A DNA stretch of 64,000 nucleotides from positions 1-64,000 of the forward strand of contig NZ_RDQR01000008.1 of the NCBI RefSeq assembly GCF_003703835.1. Direction: 5' to 3'. The translations under genes were made by a program, and so were the position numbers. The DNA is from Auritidibacter ignavus. Lineage in GTDB: Bacteria; Actinomycetota; Actinomycetes; Actinomycetales; Micrococcaceae. Position 1 is the first letter of the stretch. Each line of letters starts with the position of its first letter. The notes under the pieces were generated by a model. That model did no database searches. It was not told the DNA's origin and saw only the letters and a list, made by a program, of their open reading frames with translations. Shown piece after piece: positions 37,515-45,674 of this stretch.

Positions 37515-39007
37515 GCTGCGCCCATGCCGGAGAAGTAATCGTTAGCTTCCCCATCCGATCGGTCGCGACCTTGCAGGTCCTCGGAAGGTGTCGGAGCGTT
37601 GGGATCGGCCGGACCGGCGGGAGAATCGTCATCGGGTGGGTCGTTGGAGCAGGTTTCACAGCGCGGTGATTGTCTCTGCTGAAACGGTGGTTTGGGTGGC
37701 GGTAACGGCCTGAGGCTACCGGGAAGCAACGGGTCGGTGGGGGCTTCATAGGTATGATTGGTGGGAGTGGTCACCTGCAGCCCGTCGGCATCGGACTCGT
37801 GCTTCCAGCCGATCTTCTCCTTGGTTTGGTTACACACCCGACACAGTCCCTGACCGTTGTCATAGCTGGTGGCGCCACCATCGGTGTGTCGCTGCGCGTG
37901 GTCGGTTTCTTCTACCGGGTTCTCGCAGTGCGGTGTGCGGCAGATATCGTCGCGCAGACTGATCATCTTCTTCAGTCCTGCCGGAAAGAGCCGGGAACCG
38001 GATTCCATGGACACCATTTTGCCGGTCTGTCGATCGACAAAGAGCTTGGTAAGGAACAGCTTGGCCTCGGGGTTGGCCAACCATTTCCGAACGGTGGCTG
38101 CGGGCACGGGGCCCTGGCCGGCAATCATGGCGGGGGTGTTATCGTCGCCGAGGAATGCGTCGGCGGTGAGCACGATGTTGACCTGGGCAGCGACATTACC
38201 GGCCTTGGACTGCCCGGTGATGCGTTCGACCAACAGGTCAGCCATGATTTGTTCAAGAGTGCGGTGATCGGCCGGACCGTGCCGTTCTAATGTCGTGCGT
38301 TGGGTGGGCGCGAGGAGTTTCTTGGCATCACGTTCTAAGGTGTTGTAAACAGCTGCAACCTGTTCGGAGGGCAGATACGCGTTAAGGTTGGCCATACCGG
38401 GGCCAGCGCTCCCCGTGGTCACACGTCGGTTCTTGCGGGCTGTAGCCGCGCGACGAGCGAGCTGGTCGGCGTCGAGCCGTTGAGCATGGCCACGTGACCG
38501 CTTGCCCAACTGTCTGGGTGAGAGCCGACCGTATTGGTCGCTGAGCAGATCGTCGATCTCGGTGATGATCCTGGGGGCCAGGCCACGAACTTCCCGGGAT
38601 AGGGTCATAGCGTGGGCTTCGGAGAGCTCCCCGGAGCGCATGGCACCGAGGGCACCGGGCATGTGGTCGGTGATGGTACGGGCGGCGTTGAGAAATCCAT
38701 TGCCACGTTCGGGGGATTGTTTGCGTGCCATGGCGATCTCGGCCCCGAGCCCCGAACCACGCCGATTCTTGGGGATGCCGGCGGCTTTTTCGCGGTCCAG
38801 ACGGAGCTTCTCTAACTGGGAGGCGGCTTGAGCCTGCATGGCCACAGCCGTGGCTTGGATTTTTTCCAAGGTTGAGATGACATCGATCGCGGTGGATTCG
38901 TCGGTGAGCGTCAAGGATTCGGCCAGCGCCCAATGGTGCTGGTGGAGCGTGGTGAGCTCTGCCAGCACGGTCTGATCGGAGTTCTCGCGGGGAATCTGTG
39001 GGCTCAT
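37487..39007 (-). CDS. DUF222 / HNH endonuclease domain protein
   Basis: Member of the actinobacterial DUF222-HNH family, often found in many copies per genome and of unknown role. The 506-residue product has the helical DUF222 domain (about 20-320) and a zinc-type HNH module (CRTPHCENPVEETDHAQRH ... LCRVCNQTKE, about 365-415), followed by a Pro/Asp-rich tail. The HNH residues look intact, so nuclease activity is possible. ATG 39007 is supported by a -10-like TAGTGT 7 nt upstream; earlier in-frame codons are rejected. Its stop overlaps the end of the ABC-F gene. Confidence 0.88.
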   Translation of the reverse strand: MSPQIPRENSDQTVLAELTTLHQHHWALAESLTLTDESTAIDVISTLEKIQATAVAMQAQAASQLEKLRLDREKAAGIPKNRRGSGLGAEIAMARKQSPERGNGFLNAARTITDHMPGALGAMRSGELSEAHAMTLSREVRGLAPRIITEIDDLLSDQYGRLSPRQLGKRSRGHAQRLDADQLARRAATARKNRRVTTGSAGPGMANLNAYLPSEQVAAVYNTLERDAKKLLAPTQRTTLERHGPADHRTLEQIMADLLVERITGQSKAGNVAAQVNIVLTADAFLGDDNTPAMIAGQGPVPAATVRKWLANPEAKLFLTKLFVDRQTGKMVSMESGSRLFPAGLKKMISLRDDICRTPHCENPVEETDHAQRHTDGGATSYDNGQGLCRVCNQTKEKIGWKHESDADGLQVTTPTNHTYEAPTDPLLPGSLRPLPPPKPPFQQRQSPRCETCSNDPPDDDSPAGPADPNAPTPSEDLQGRDRSDGEANDYFSGMGAAQVSETRSR

Positions 39008-39014
39008 GGCCACC

Positions 39015-39020
39015 ACACTA
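39015..39020 (-). promoter_or_regulatory. Candidate -10 of a leaderless promoter (DUF222 gene)
   Basis: TAGTGT on the minus strand ends 7 nt before ATG 39007. No ribosome-binding site lies between them. Confidence 0.45.
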
Positions 39021-39177
39021 GGTGGGGGACCATCATGGACGGCTGATGGGGATGATGATTGTGGAGTCCTGGCCGCAAAACCGCCACATGTGGAGGCTAC
39101 CGCCGACCGATGCGAAAGCAGTACTAGGTTGGGAAGATTGAGCACGTAGGGACGATCGCGCACGGTGCAACGTGCGG

Positions 39178-40074
39178 TCAGTATCCCATCATCTCGTCTT
39201 CAATTTCCTCATCGGTCTTGGAACCATCACGGCGACGCTTGACCGGCTTGGCGCGCTCGATTCGCTGGGCGGAGAGGAAACCTTGTTCTTCGGTTTCTCC
39301 GGACATCTCGTCTTCGCGACGTTGAATGGCCTTCAGACGGGCCATATAACCCCAGACGACGAAGCTCATCAACCCAAAAGTGAACCACTGCATCGAATAG
39401 GACAGGTGCGGTCCTTCATCCCGCTCGGGCGGGGGCAGTTGTTGGGGCGTGGATTCGGCATCGGGGGTTTCGCTGGCCATCAGCCCATAGGCTGCCTCGG
39501 CGATATCGTCGTCGACGAGATTATTGATCGCCGGTAGATCAATCGAGGCGACTTGGCCGGCGGGGGCCTGACGTTGCAGGGTGGGCTCGCCGTCGACCAC
39601 ACGGGCAATAAGCTGGACGGTGCCTCCCGGCGGGTCGGGGACGGCGTCAGGACCATCGGCGCCAGCACCGGTGGGCAACCAACCACGGTCGATCAGGATC
39701 GTATCGCCTTCAACGGTGCGAAAGGGTACCAGCACCTCATAACCGGGGCTTCCAGCTCGGGGCCGGTTGCGGGCCAGCAAGGTGTCGTCCGTCAGGTACT
39801 CGCCCTCTATACTGACCGGGGTCCATTTGTCCTGCTCGTCGAACTCGGTAAACATTGAGGAATTTTCGGCGTAGGGGACCGGGTCTTGATCGTAATTGGC
39901 CACGATTTTGTTGATCTCATCGAGCTTGTGCATGCGACGATCCATCTGCCAGTCGCCAAGGAAGTAACAGACCACCGCGAAGAGGATGCAGAATATGAAT
40001 CCGGCGATCCAGGGGCCGGATAAGAGAAACCGGAAGTCCAGCTTCGGTTTCGGGTCGGTGGTGTGTGAAACCAT
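39178..40074 (-). CDS. SURF1-family cytochrome oxidase assembly protein
   Basis: SURF1 proteins help insert haem A into cytochrome aa3 oxidase. The 298-residue product has membrane segments at about 20-42 and 215-235, with the SURF1 domain between them: LGDWQMDRR near 42, RPRAGSPGYEVLVPF near 105, and LIDRGWLPTGAG near 127. The charged C-terminal tail is cytoplasmic. ctaA and ctaB in the same window make the link to haem A consistent. It follows the small Cys-rich gene, with only about 11 bp between them. Confidence 0.9.
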   Translation of the reverse strand: MVSHTTDPKPKLDFRFLLSGPWIAGFIFCILFAVVCYFLGDWQMDRRMHKLDEINKIVANYDQDPVPYAENSSMFTEFDEQDKWTPVSIEGEYLTDDTLLARNRPRAGSPGYEVLVPFRTVEGDTILIDRGWLPTGAGADGPDAVPDPPGGTVQLIARVVDGEPTLQRQAPAGQVASIDLPAINNLVDDDIAEAAYGLMASETPDAESTPQQLPPPERDEGPHLSYSMQWFTFGLMSFVVWGYMARLKAIQRREDEMSGETEEQGFLSAQRIERAKPVKRRRDGSKTDEEIEDEMMGY

Positions 40075-40085
40075 GGACGTCTCTG

Positions 40086-40346
40086 TCAGAGGGGTCGGGT
40101 GAATTTCCAGAAAGTGCGCGCGGCGAGGAATTGTTCCAGGTACTGGCGATGGGCATCGCAGGCCAGCCAGGTCTTTTCCCGCTCGCGGGCGTGAATTTTG
40201 GGGTTATTCCAGACTATCTTCCATCGGGCGGTTTCTTGGCATCCGCGACGGGAACATTTCTGTTCGACCTCGGTCTGCCCAGCATCGGTGGCTGCCGAGC
40301 TGGCTGCAAACAGTTGGCCCAGCACGTCGTGTCCATGATCGGTCAT
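40086..40346 (-). CDS. Small Cys/His-rich actinobacterial protein, unknown function
   Basis: The 86-residue product holds CSRRGC near residue 31, the central IVWNNPKIH near 45 and TWLACDAH near 60. The spacing of Cys and His could form a small zinc ribbon; that is inference. Similar small proteins next to SURF1 are common in Actinobacteria and are sometimes mislabelled as an acetone carboxylase. ATG 40346 overlaps the DUF3099 stop by 4 bp and SURF1 begins 12 bp after its end, so it is coupled to both. No function is known to me. Confidence 0.8.
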   Translation of the reverse strand: MTDHGHDVLGQLFAASSAATDAGQTEVEQKCSRRGCQETARWKIVWNNPKIHAREREKTWLACDAHRQYLEQFLAARTFWKFTRPL

Positions 40347-40870
40347 GACGTGCTCCGGTCAGCGCGGTCGACCCGGTCAGCGCGGTCGGCCCGGTTGTGG
40401 CCGGGATCATCCGCAAGAGGATCGGCGTGTTGGTTCTGCGGTGCCCCCGGCGACGCCTCCGCTTCCTCAGACGCATCCGGTTCCTCAGAGGGCATGAGCT
40501 GCCCGTAAAGCGCCGAACCCTGCGCCGACGACGAGGAGGAAGAACCGGGACTGGGCTCGGGTTGCGGAAGTGCCTGTTGATCTTCGACGGTCGTGGATCC
40601 GATCTGTCGAGTGTTGTTGGCCAACACGACGGCGAAGTAAGGCAAGACCATCGCGGCAATGAAGAGCATCCAACGCAACCAGCCGTCGGCGAGCACCGCA
40701 CCGATGAAGCATACGGTACGGATCGTCATCTGGATGGTGTAACGCCGGATGCGGCCGGACTGATCTTCGGTTAACGAGGTGTCGGCCGAGGTGATCTCGT
40801 ACACCTCGTTGTCGTGCCCGCCACGACCGGAGGCCGGCCGCGAGGAGCGACCTCGGTGGTGTTCAGTCAT
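40343..40870 (-). CDS. DUF3099 membrane protein
   Basis: The 175-residue product has the DUF3099 core: RIRRYTIQMTIRTVCF, two membrane segments (about 50-70 and 73-92) and the block LPYFAVVLANN. The N-terminus is hydrophilic. The C-terminus is acidic and Ser-rich and ends in Arg-Ala-Asp repeats made by an 18-bp tandem DNA repeat (40356-40391). ATG 40870 has AAGGCA upstream; in-frame codons back to 41050 overlap the fabG promoter region. The family has no known function. It is coupled to the small Cys-rich gene and SURF1. Confidence 0.85.
   Translation of the reverse strand: MTEHHRGRSSRPASGRGGHDNEVYEITSADTSLTEDQSGRIRRYTIQMTIRTVCFIGAVLADGWLRWMLFIAAMVLPYFAVVLANNTRQIGSTTVEDQQALPQPEPSPGSSSSSSAQGSALYGQLMPSEEPDASEEAEASPGAPQNQHADPLADDPGHNRADRADRVDRADRSTS
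40356..40391. repeat. 18-bp tandem repeat, two copies
   Basis: Two 18-bp units (40356-40373 and 40374-40391) differ at a single position. They encode Asp-Arg/Arg-Ala-Asp runs at the C-terminus of the DUF3099 protein. Confidence 0.75.
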
Positions 40871-41059
40871 CGGCTTGCCTTCTGGGTGGGTGCCATAGCG
40901 CGGTTGGTTGTCCCGTTTTGTCTCGTTATCCTGCAAGTCATCCTCCATTGTCCCACTTTCGCCCGTAGAGTGGACACTGATCAATCCGGGTGTTTCTTCC
41001 CCGGTGAACGCCCAATCCCGTACCGTCGTGAAATCGTCCCCTCGCACCAAGGAGCAGAG

Positions 41060-41800
41060 ATGTCCGAGCAGTCTGATCAGAGCCCGCAGTCCATAACCGC
41101 CCGCACCGTTTTGGTTACCGGTGGTAACCGGGGGATCGGCCTGGCCATTGCCGAAGCCTTCCGGGATGCCGGAGAGCGCGTGGTGATTACCTCCCGCTCC
41201 GGTACCGGTCCCGAGGGGCTAGAGTGCGTGACAGCCGATGTGACCGATATGGCCTCAGTCGATGCGGCCTTTACCGAGGTGGAAGAAAAATTCGGGCCGG
41301 TCGAGGTGCTGGTGGCCAATGCCGGGATCAACGACGACCAGTTGTTGCTACGGATGGACGAGGACAGCTTCTCCAACGTGGTCGATACCAATCTGACCGG
41401 TGCTTTCCGGGTGCTCAAGCGCGCTGCTAAGGGCTTCATCCGGGCCAAGAAAGGTCGCGTGGTGCTGATCTCGTCGGTGGTGGGCATGTTGGGCTCGCCG
41501 GGGCAGATCAACTACGCGGCCTCGAAATCGGGACTGATCGGCATGGCCCGGTCGTTGACCCGGGAACTGGGATCCCGAAATGTGACCGCCAATGTGGTGG
41601 CACCGGGATATATCAATACGGAGATGACCGAGTCGCTGGACGAGGACTTGAAGAAGAAGTACAAGACCCAGATTCCGGCGGCGCGTTTCGCCGAGCCGTC
41701 CGAAGTGGCCGGTGTGGTGCGTTGGTTGGCTTCCGATGAGGCCAGCTATATTTCCGGGGCCATCATTCCGGTCGACGGTGGTTTGGGGATGGGACACTGA
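41060..41800 (+). CDS. fabG: 3-oxoacyl-ACP reductase (FabG-type SDR)
   Basis: Short-chain dehydrogenase that probably reduces 3-oxoacyl-ACP with NADPH in fatty acid synthesis. The 246-residue product has the cofactor loop VTGGNRGIGLAIAEAF near residue 17, VANAGINDDQLLLRM near 88, the active site ISSVVGMLGSPGQINYAASK (Ser, Tyr, Lys) near 140-155 and GYINTEMTESL near 185. ATG 41060 has AAGGAG 5 nt upstream; a longer in-frame extension overlaps DUF3099. The substrate is inferred from high similarity to FabG. Confidence 0.93.
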   Translation: MSEQSDQSPQSITARTVLVTGGNRGIGLAIAEAFRDAGERVVITSRSGTGPEGLECVTADVTDMASVDAAFTEVEEKFGPVEVLVANAGINDDQLLLRMDEDSFSNVVDTNLTGAFRVLKRAAKGFIRAKKGRVVLISSVVGMLGSPGQINYAASKSGLIGMARSLTRELGSRNVTANVVAPGYINTEMTESLDEDLKKKYKTQIPAARFAEPSEVAGVVRWLASDEASYISGAIIPVDGGLGMGH

Positions 41801-41866
41801 CCCGAACTGATCAGCTCTGATCGTGAGATATCGTCAGAGGGAATGGATACGAGGAGAAAGAGCATC

Positions 41867-42652
41867 ATGACCGAATTACCAGATCTCACCGGTCGCGGGG
41901 CGATCGTCACCGGGTCGTCTCGCGGGGTCGGAGCCGATACCGCGAAGTTTTTAGCCGAGCGTGGCGCCGGGGTGGTGGTGAACTACCGCCAGAAAGCACC
42001 GCGGGCCAAGAAGGTCGTCTCCGCCATCGAGGAAGCCGGTGGCAAGGCGGTGGCTGTTGGCGCAGATATCACTGAGGCTCAGGGCCGGACCGCCATGATT
42101 CAGGCAGCCACGGAGAATTTCGGAGAGCTGTCGATCCTGATCCTGAATGCCTCCGGGGGCATGGAATCCGATCTGGGTGAAGATTACGCCATGCGATTGA
42201 ACCGTGACGCCCAGGTGGCGCTGTTGACCGAAGCCGCTGAGGTGATGCCCGAACAGTCCGAGGTCGTGTTTGTGACCAGCCACCAGGCACACTTCATCGA
42301 TCAGGTTGATACCTTGCCGGAATACGAGCAGGTTGCCCGGTCCAAGCGCGCCGGAGAAGTGGCCCTGCGCGCGCAGATCCCGGCATTGACTGCCAAGGGC
42401 ATCCGGCTGGTGGTCGCCACCGCCGACATGATCGAAGGCACCATTACCGCCACCTTGCTCAACCGCATGCGTCCCGGAGCGATCGAGGCACGTCGCCAAG
42501 CTGCCGGAAAGCTCTATACTGTGGCGGAATTTGCCGAAGAAATTGCCGGATTGGTAGGTCGCACCGATCTTCAGACCGGTCACACTGAATATGTCGGGGG
42601 AGCCGAGGACTTCTTGGCCGTGGCCGGCGATCCAGACCACGCAGAGAACTGA
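41867..42652 (+). CDS. Atypical short-chain dehydrogenase/reductase
   Basis: The 261-residue SDR has a normal cofactor loop (VTGSSRGVGADTAKFL near residue 14) and a recognisable LNASGG block near 95. The catalytic Tyr is not at its usual place: the SKRAGE lysine is preceded four residues earlier by Val, and the nearest Tyr is seven residues before it. It may bind NAD(P) without classical SDR catalysis or may use a shifted Tyr. ATG 41867 has GAGGAG 10 nt upstream; an in-frame ATG at 41843 is possible. It follows fabG by 66 bp on the same strand, and such pairing with fabG is common in Micrococcaceae. Confidence 0.85.
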   Translation: MTELPDLTGRGAIVTGSSRGVGADTAKFLAERGAGVVVNYRQKAPRAKKVVSAIEEAGGKAVAVGADITEAQGRTAMIQAATENFGELSILILNASGGMESDLGEDYAMRLNRDAQVALLTEAAEVMPEQSEVVFVTSHQAHFIDQVDTLPEYEQVARSKRAGEVALRAQIPALTAKGIRLVVATADMIEGTITATLLNRMRPGAIEARRQAAGKLYTVAEFAEEIAGLVGRTDLQTGHTEYVGGAEDFLAVAGDPDHAEN

Positions 42653-42673
42653 TCAGACCGCGCTGGGGGCGGA

Positions 42674-43705
42674 TCAGTAACCCAGTAGCGCCCGGACCGG
42701 ATCCAGGGACGCAATATCGAGTTCTAGATCCGCGTGCGGGCGCAGTGCTGGTTTGGCGTTGAAGGCAATGCCATAGTCGGCACGTTGCACCATCTGCATG
42801 TCATTGGCACCGTCACCGATGGCGACGACCACCGCAGCAGTGGGCGGGTCGGTGGTTCCGAGGGTCTCGCGCCAGCGAGTAAGTTGCTGTCCTTTCACGG
42901 TAGCGTCAACAACCTCGCCCACCACGGCACCGGTCAGACGGTCGTCGACAATTTCCAGGGTATTCGCCCTGAACTCGTCTAATCCCAGTCGGTGGCGGAG
43001 GATCTGCAGCACCTGGGTGAAGCCACCCGAGACCGCGCAGGCAGTTCCGCCGTGGGCGTGGGCCGCGTTGATCAGGTTTGTCGCGCCGGTGGTCGGGGTA
43101 GCCAGCTGGGCCACCTCGGCAATGACCTGGCGAGGCAGTCCGGCCAGCGCGGCGACTCGGTGGTGCAGGGACTGGCTGAAGTCGATTTCGCCACGCATGG
43201 CACGCTCGGTCACCTCGGCCACTTCGGCTTCCCGGCCCGCGTGGGCGGCTAATAGTTCAATGACTTCTTGCTGGATCAGCGTGGAGTCCACATCAAAAAC
43301 CAACACAACGGGTGCGGTGTTGAGGCGTTGTACCAAATCAGCCGGTAGCACAGCAACATGGAACCCTTCGGCACGATCCCCGGCCAGAGCGGACTCTAAT
43401 GAGGCAGTACCTTTCTCGTCATGGTCCTCAGTCTGGTGATCCTGCCCTTGATCTGCAACCACGAAACGATAACCGGCCCACCCGGGACCGGCGACTGGCT
43501 CAACGTGGCGGGCTCTGGGATGCTGACACGCAACGGGCCGTGGACCATCAGCAGTTTCGGGGGCGGAATCTGAGCGGTAGAGCACGATGCGGGATCCGGC
43601 AGGGATATCCGACACCCCGGCCAGTTCACGCCCGGCGAGCTCGCCGACGTTCTGCTCGCAGGATTGCAACGCGGGAAAGCTTTTCCAGGACTGATTCGTT
43701 GCCAT
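42674..43705 (-). CDS. serB: Phosphoserine phosphatase
   Basis: Last step of serine biosynthesis. The HAD-fold part of this 343-residue protein has FDVDSTLIQQEVIELLA near residue 135 (nucleophile Asp), CAVSGGFTQVL near 215 and the metal-binding IGDGANDMQMV near 290. The N-terminal ~115 residues are unlike the ACT domains of some SerB proteins and look variable. ATG 43705 has GAAAGGA about 7 nt upstream. It is convergent with the SDR gene (22 bp apart) and divergent from the ABC ATPase. Confidence 0.93.
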   Translation of the reverse strand: MATNQSWKSFPALQSCEQNVGELAGRELAGVSDIPAGSRIVLYRSDSAPETADGPRPVACQHPRARHVEPVAGPGWAGYRFVVADQGQDHQTEDHDEKGTASLESALAGDRAEGFHVAVLPADLVQRLNTAPVVLVFDVDSTLIQQEVIELLAAHAGREAEVAEVTERAMRGEIDFSQSLHHRVAALAGLPRQVIAEVAQLATPTTGATNLINAAHAHGGTACAVSGGFTQVLQILRHRLGLDEFRANTLEIVDDRLTGAVVGEVVDATVKGQQLTRWRETLGTTDPPTAAVVVAIGDGANDMQMVQRADYGIAFNAKPALRPHADLELDIASLDPVRALLGY

Positions 43706-43742
43706 GCCGATTCCTTTCAAGACCTACAACCGTGCTTTAGCC

Positions 43743-43748
43743 TAGTCT
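43743..43748 (+). promoter_or_regulatory. Candidate -10 of a leaderless promoter
   Basis: TAGTCT lies 6 nt before ATG 43755. A GGAG sits in the gap, too near the start to act as a ribosome site. Confidence 0.5.
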
Positions 43749-43754
43749 GGAGAC

Positions 43755-44612
43755 ATGGCCTCTTCCGATACAGTTGACACGCCCGCCACGTCCCTGCCAT
43801 CACCCCACGAATTTGATCCCCAACCCGACGCGGTGCTGGAATTTGCCGACGCGACGGTCGTGCGTGGCCAGCAAACCATCCTGGATGCGGTGAGCTTCTC
43901 CGTGACAGAAGGGCAACGCTGGATCGTGATGGGCCCCAACGGGGCCGGTAAGTCCACGCTGATCAACCTCGCTGCCACCCGGATGCACCCGACTCGCGGT
44001 AATGTCGCGATTCTGGGGGAGACCTTAGGCGCGGTGAATGTCTTCGAGTTGCGCCCGCTGGTGGGTGTGAGCTCAGTGCAGGTGGCCCGCCAGATCCCGG
44101 CCACGGAGAAGATCTTGGATACCGTAGTCACCGCGTCGTGGGGTGTTACCGGCCGGTGGACTGAAGAATATGATCAGCTTGACCTGGATCGGGCGCGCTG
44201 GTTGTTGCGTCGGTGGGGCATCGCTCACGACGGCGACCGGCGCATTGGAACTCTGTCCGAGGGTGAACTCAAGCGCGTGCTGATCGCCCGGGCGATGATG
44301 ACGGACCCAGAACTACTGCTCTTGGATGAACCGGCGGCCGGACTGGACCTGGCCGGGCGTGAAACGCTGGTGCGCTCCTTAGCCCAGCTGGCTGAGGACC
44401 CCTTGGCCCCCACCCCGGTGCTGGTCACCCATCACGTGGAGGACATCCCCCAAGGCTTCACCCACGCCTTGGTGCTGCGCAACGGCCGGGTGGTTTCGGC
44501 CGGACCGATCGAAACGGCACTGACCGAAGAAACACTCTCGGAGGCTTTCCGGTTGCCGTTGCACGTCTCGCGTACCGCCGAGGGACGATTCACCGCCTTC
44601 GCCCGCGGCTAG
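43755..44612 (+). CDS. ABC transporter ATP-binding protein (YlmA/ModF-like)
   Basis: Stand-alone ABC ATPase of 285 residues. Walker A is MGPNGAGKSTLINLA near residue 62; the signature is the unusual LSEGELKRVLIARA near 177; Walker B is LLLLDEPAAGLDL near 200. No permease or binding protein is adjacent, so the partner is unknown and the substrate cannot be named. The N-terminal 25 residues are Ser/Pro-rich. Start ATG 43755 is supported by TAGTCT just upstream. The gene is divergent from serB. Confidence 0.85.
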   Translation: MASSDTVDTPATSLPSPHEFDPQPDAVLEFADATVVRGQQTILDAVSFSVTEGQRWIVMGPNGAGKSTLINLAATRMHPTRGNVAILGETLGAVNVFELRPLVGVSSVQVARQIPATEKILDTVVTASWGVTGRWTEEYDQLDLDRARWLLRRWGIAHDGDRRIGTLSEGELKRVLIARAMMTDPELLLLDEPAAGLDLAGRETLVRSLAQLAEDPLAPTPVLVTHHVEDIPQGFTHALVLRNGRVVSAGPIETALTEETLSEAFRLPLHVSRTAEGRFTAFARG

Positions 44613-44762
44613 GACCGGTTCGCAAACGCGCGACCGCAACACCCCCAGAGCACGTCCGGCCCATTCCTCGGATGGGTTCCCGTGCAGGGGGACGCAAACC
44701 CTCACCTGAGCCGGATCGAGCCACGGCAGTGCGATCGACGTTACTTCTGGCCCACCGGACGG

Positions 44763-44768
44763 TACACT
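44763..44768 (+). promoter_or_regulatory. Candidate -10 of a leaderless promoter (TauE/SafE gene)
   Basis: TACACT ends 7 nt before GTG 44776. A weak TTACTT lies about 16 bp upstream. Confidence 0.55.
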
Positions 44769-44775
44769 ACCTTGG

Positions 44776-45621
44776 GTGGAAATACTCGGATTGGAACTAT
44801 GGCAGGTTCTGCTGGTGCTCTTGGCCGGCTTTTGGGCCGGAACTATTAACTCGGTGGTGGGCTCGGGCACGCTGGTAACGTTCCCGGTCTTGGTCTCGGT
44901 GGGCTTCCCGCCGGTAACAGCCCAGATGTCCAATGCCATCGGCCTGGTCGCCGCCGGATTCTCCGGCACGTGGGGCTACCGTCGCGAGCTGTACCAGGCT
45001 AAAGCCGTCGTCCCAGTGCTGACCACCGCCTCATTGCTTGGTGGACTGATCGGATCCGGTTTGCTCATGGTGCTCCCCGAGGCCGTGTTCAGCTTCGTGG
45101 CACCAATCCTGATCGTGTTCGCGATCATTTTTGTCATCCTGCAACCGAAAATGTCCGCCTGGGTGAAAGCGCGCAAGGCCCGACAGCAGCAAGACGATGC
45201 ACCGCCGGCCGAATCCGAGTCCATCGTGCCGGTGCCCACCGGTCCGGTGTCACCGTTGCTGTGGGTGCTGGTGTTTTTGATCGGTGTTTACGGCGGGTAT
45301 TTTGTCGCTGCCCAAGGCGTGTTGCTGATCGGTGTGTTGGGGGTGTTCCTCAATGGTTTGCTGGTGCACGCTAATGCGGTCAAAACCTGGCTGTCCACGG
45401 TCGTTAATGTGGTGGCAGCGCTCGGATACATCATCTTCGCCTTCGACCGGATCAACTGGACCGCGGTGCTACTGATCGCGGTCTCATCCCTGATCGGTGG
45501 TTCTGTCGGAGCCCAAATTGGTCGCCGGATCTCGCCGTTGGTGCTACGGATCGTGATCGTGATCGTAGCCGTGGCCGGTCTGATCAACCTGGTCTTCGAT
45601 CCCTTTGGGACCGGAGCGTAG
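44776..45621 (+). CDS. TauE/SafE-family sulfite/anion exporter
   Basis: Membrane permease of 281 residues with about eight segments in two similar halves, GTINSVVGSGTLVTFPVLV near residue 22 and GGYFVAAQGVLLIGVLG near 173. A hydrophilic loop (about 120-160, rich in Lys, Gln, Ser and Pro) separates them. Family members move sulfite, sulfoacetate or related anions; the substrate here cannot be read from the sequence. Start GTG 44776 is supported by a leaderless promoter and no ribosome site. It is probably transcribed with the RNA methyltransferase gene 50 bp downstream. Confidence 0.88.
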   Translation: MEILGLELWQVLLVLLAGFWAGTINSVVGSGTLVTFPVLVSVGFPPVTAQMSNAIGLVAAGFSGTWGYRRELYQAKAVVPVLTTASLLGGLIGSGLLMVLPEAVFSFVAPILIVFAIIFVILQPKMSAWVKARKARQQQDDAPPAESESIVPVPTGPVSPLLWVLVFLIGVYGGYFVAAQGVLLIGVLGVFLNGLLVHANAVKTWLSTVVNVVAALGYIIFAFDRINWTAVLLIAVSSLIGGSVGAQIGRRISPLVLRIVIVIVAVAGLINLVFDPFGTGA

Positions 45622-45674
45622 CCCAATATTTTTCACACCGACAACCCAGTCAACAACACCCGAAGGTGTCGACC

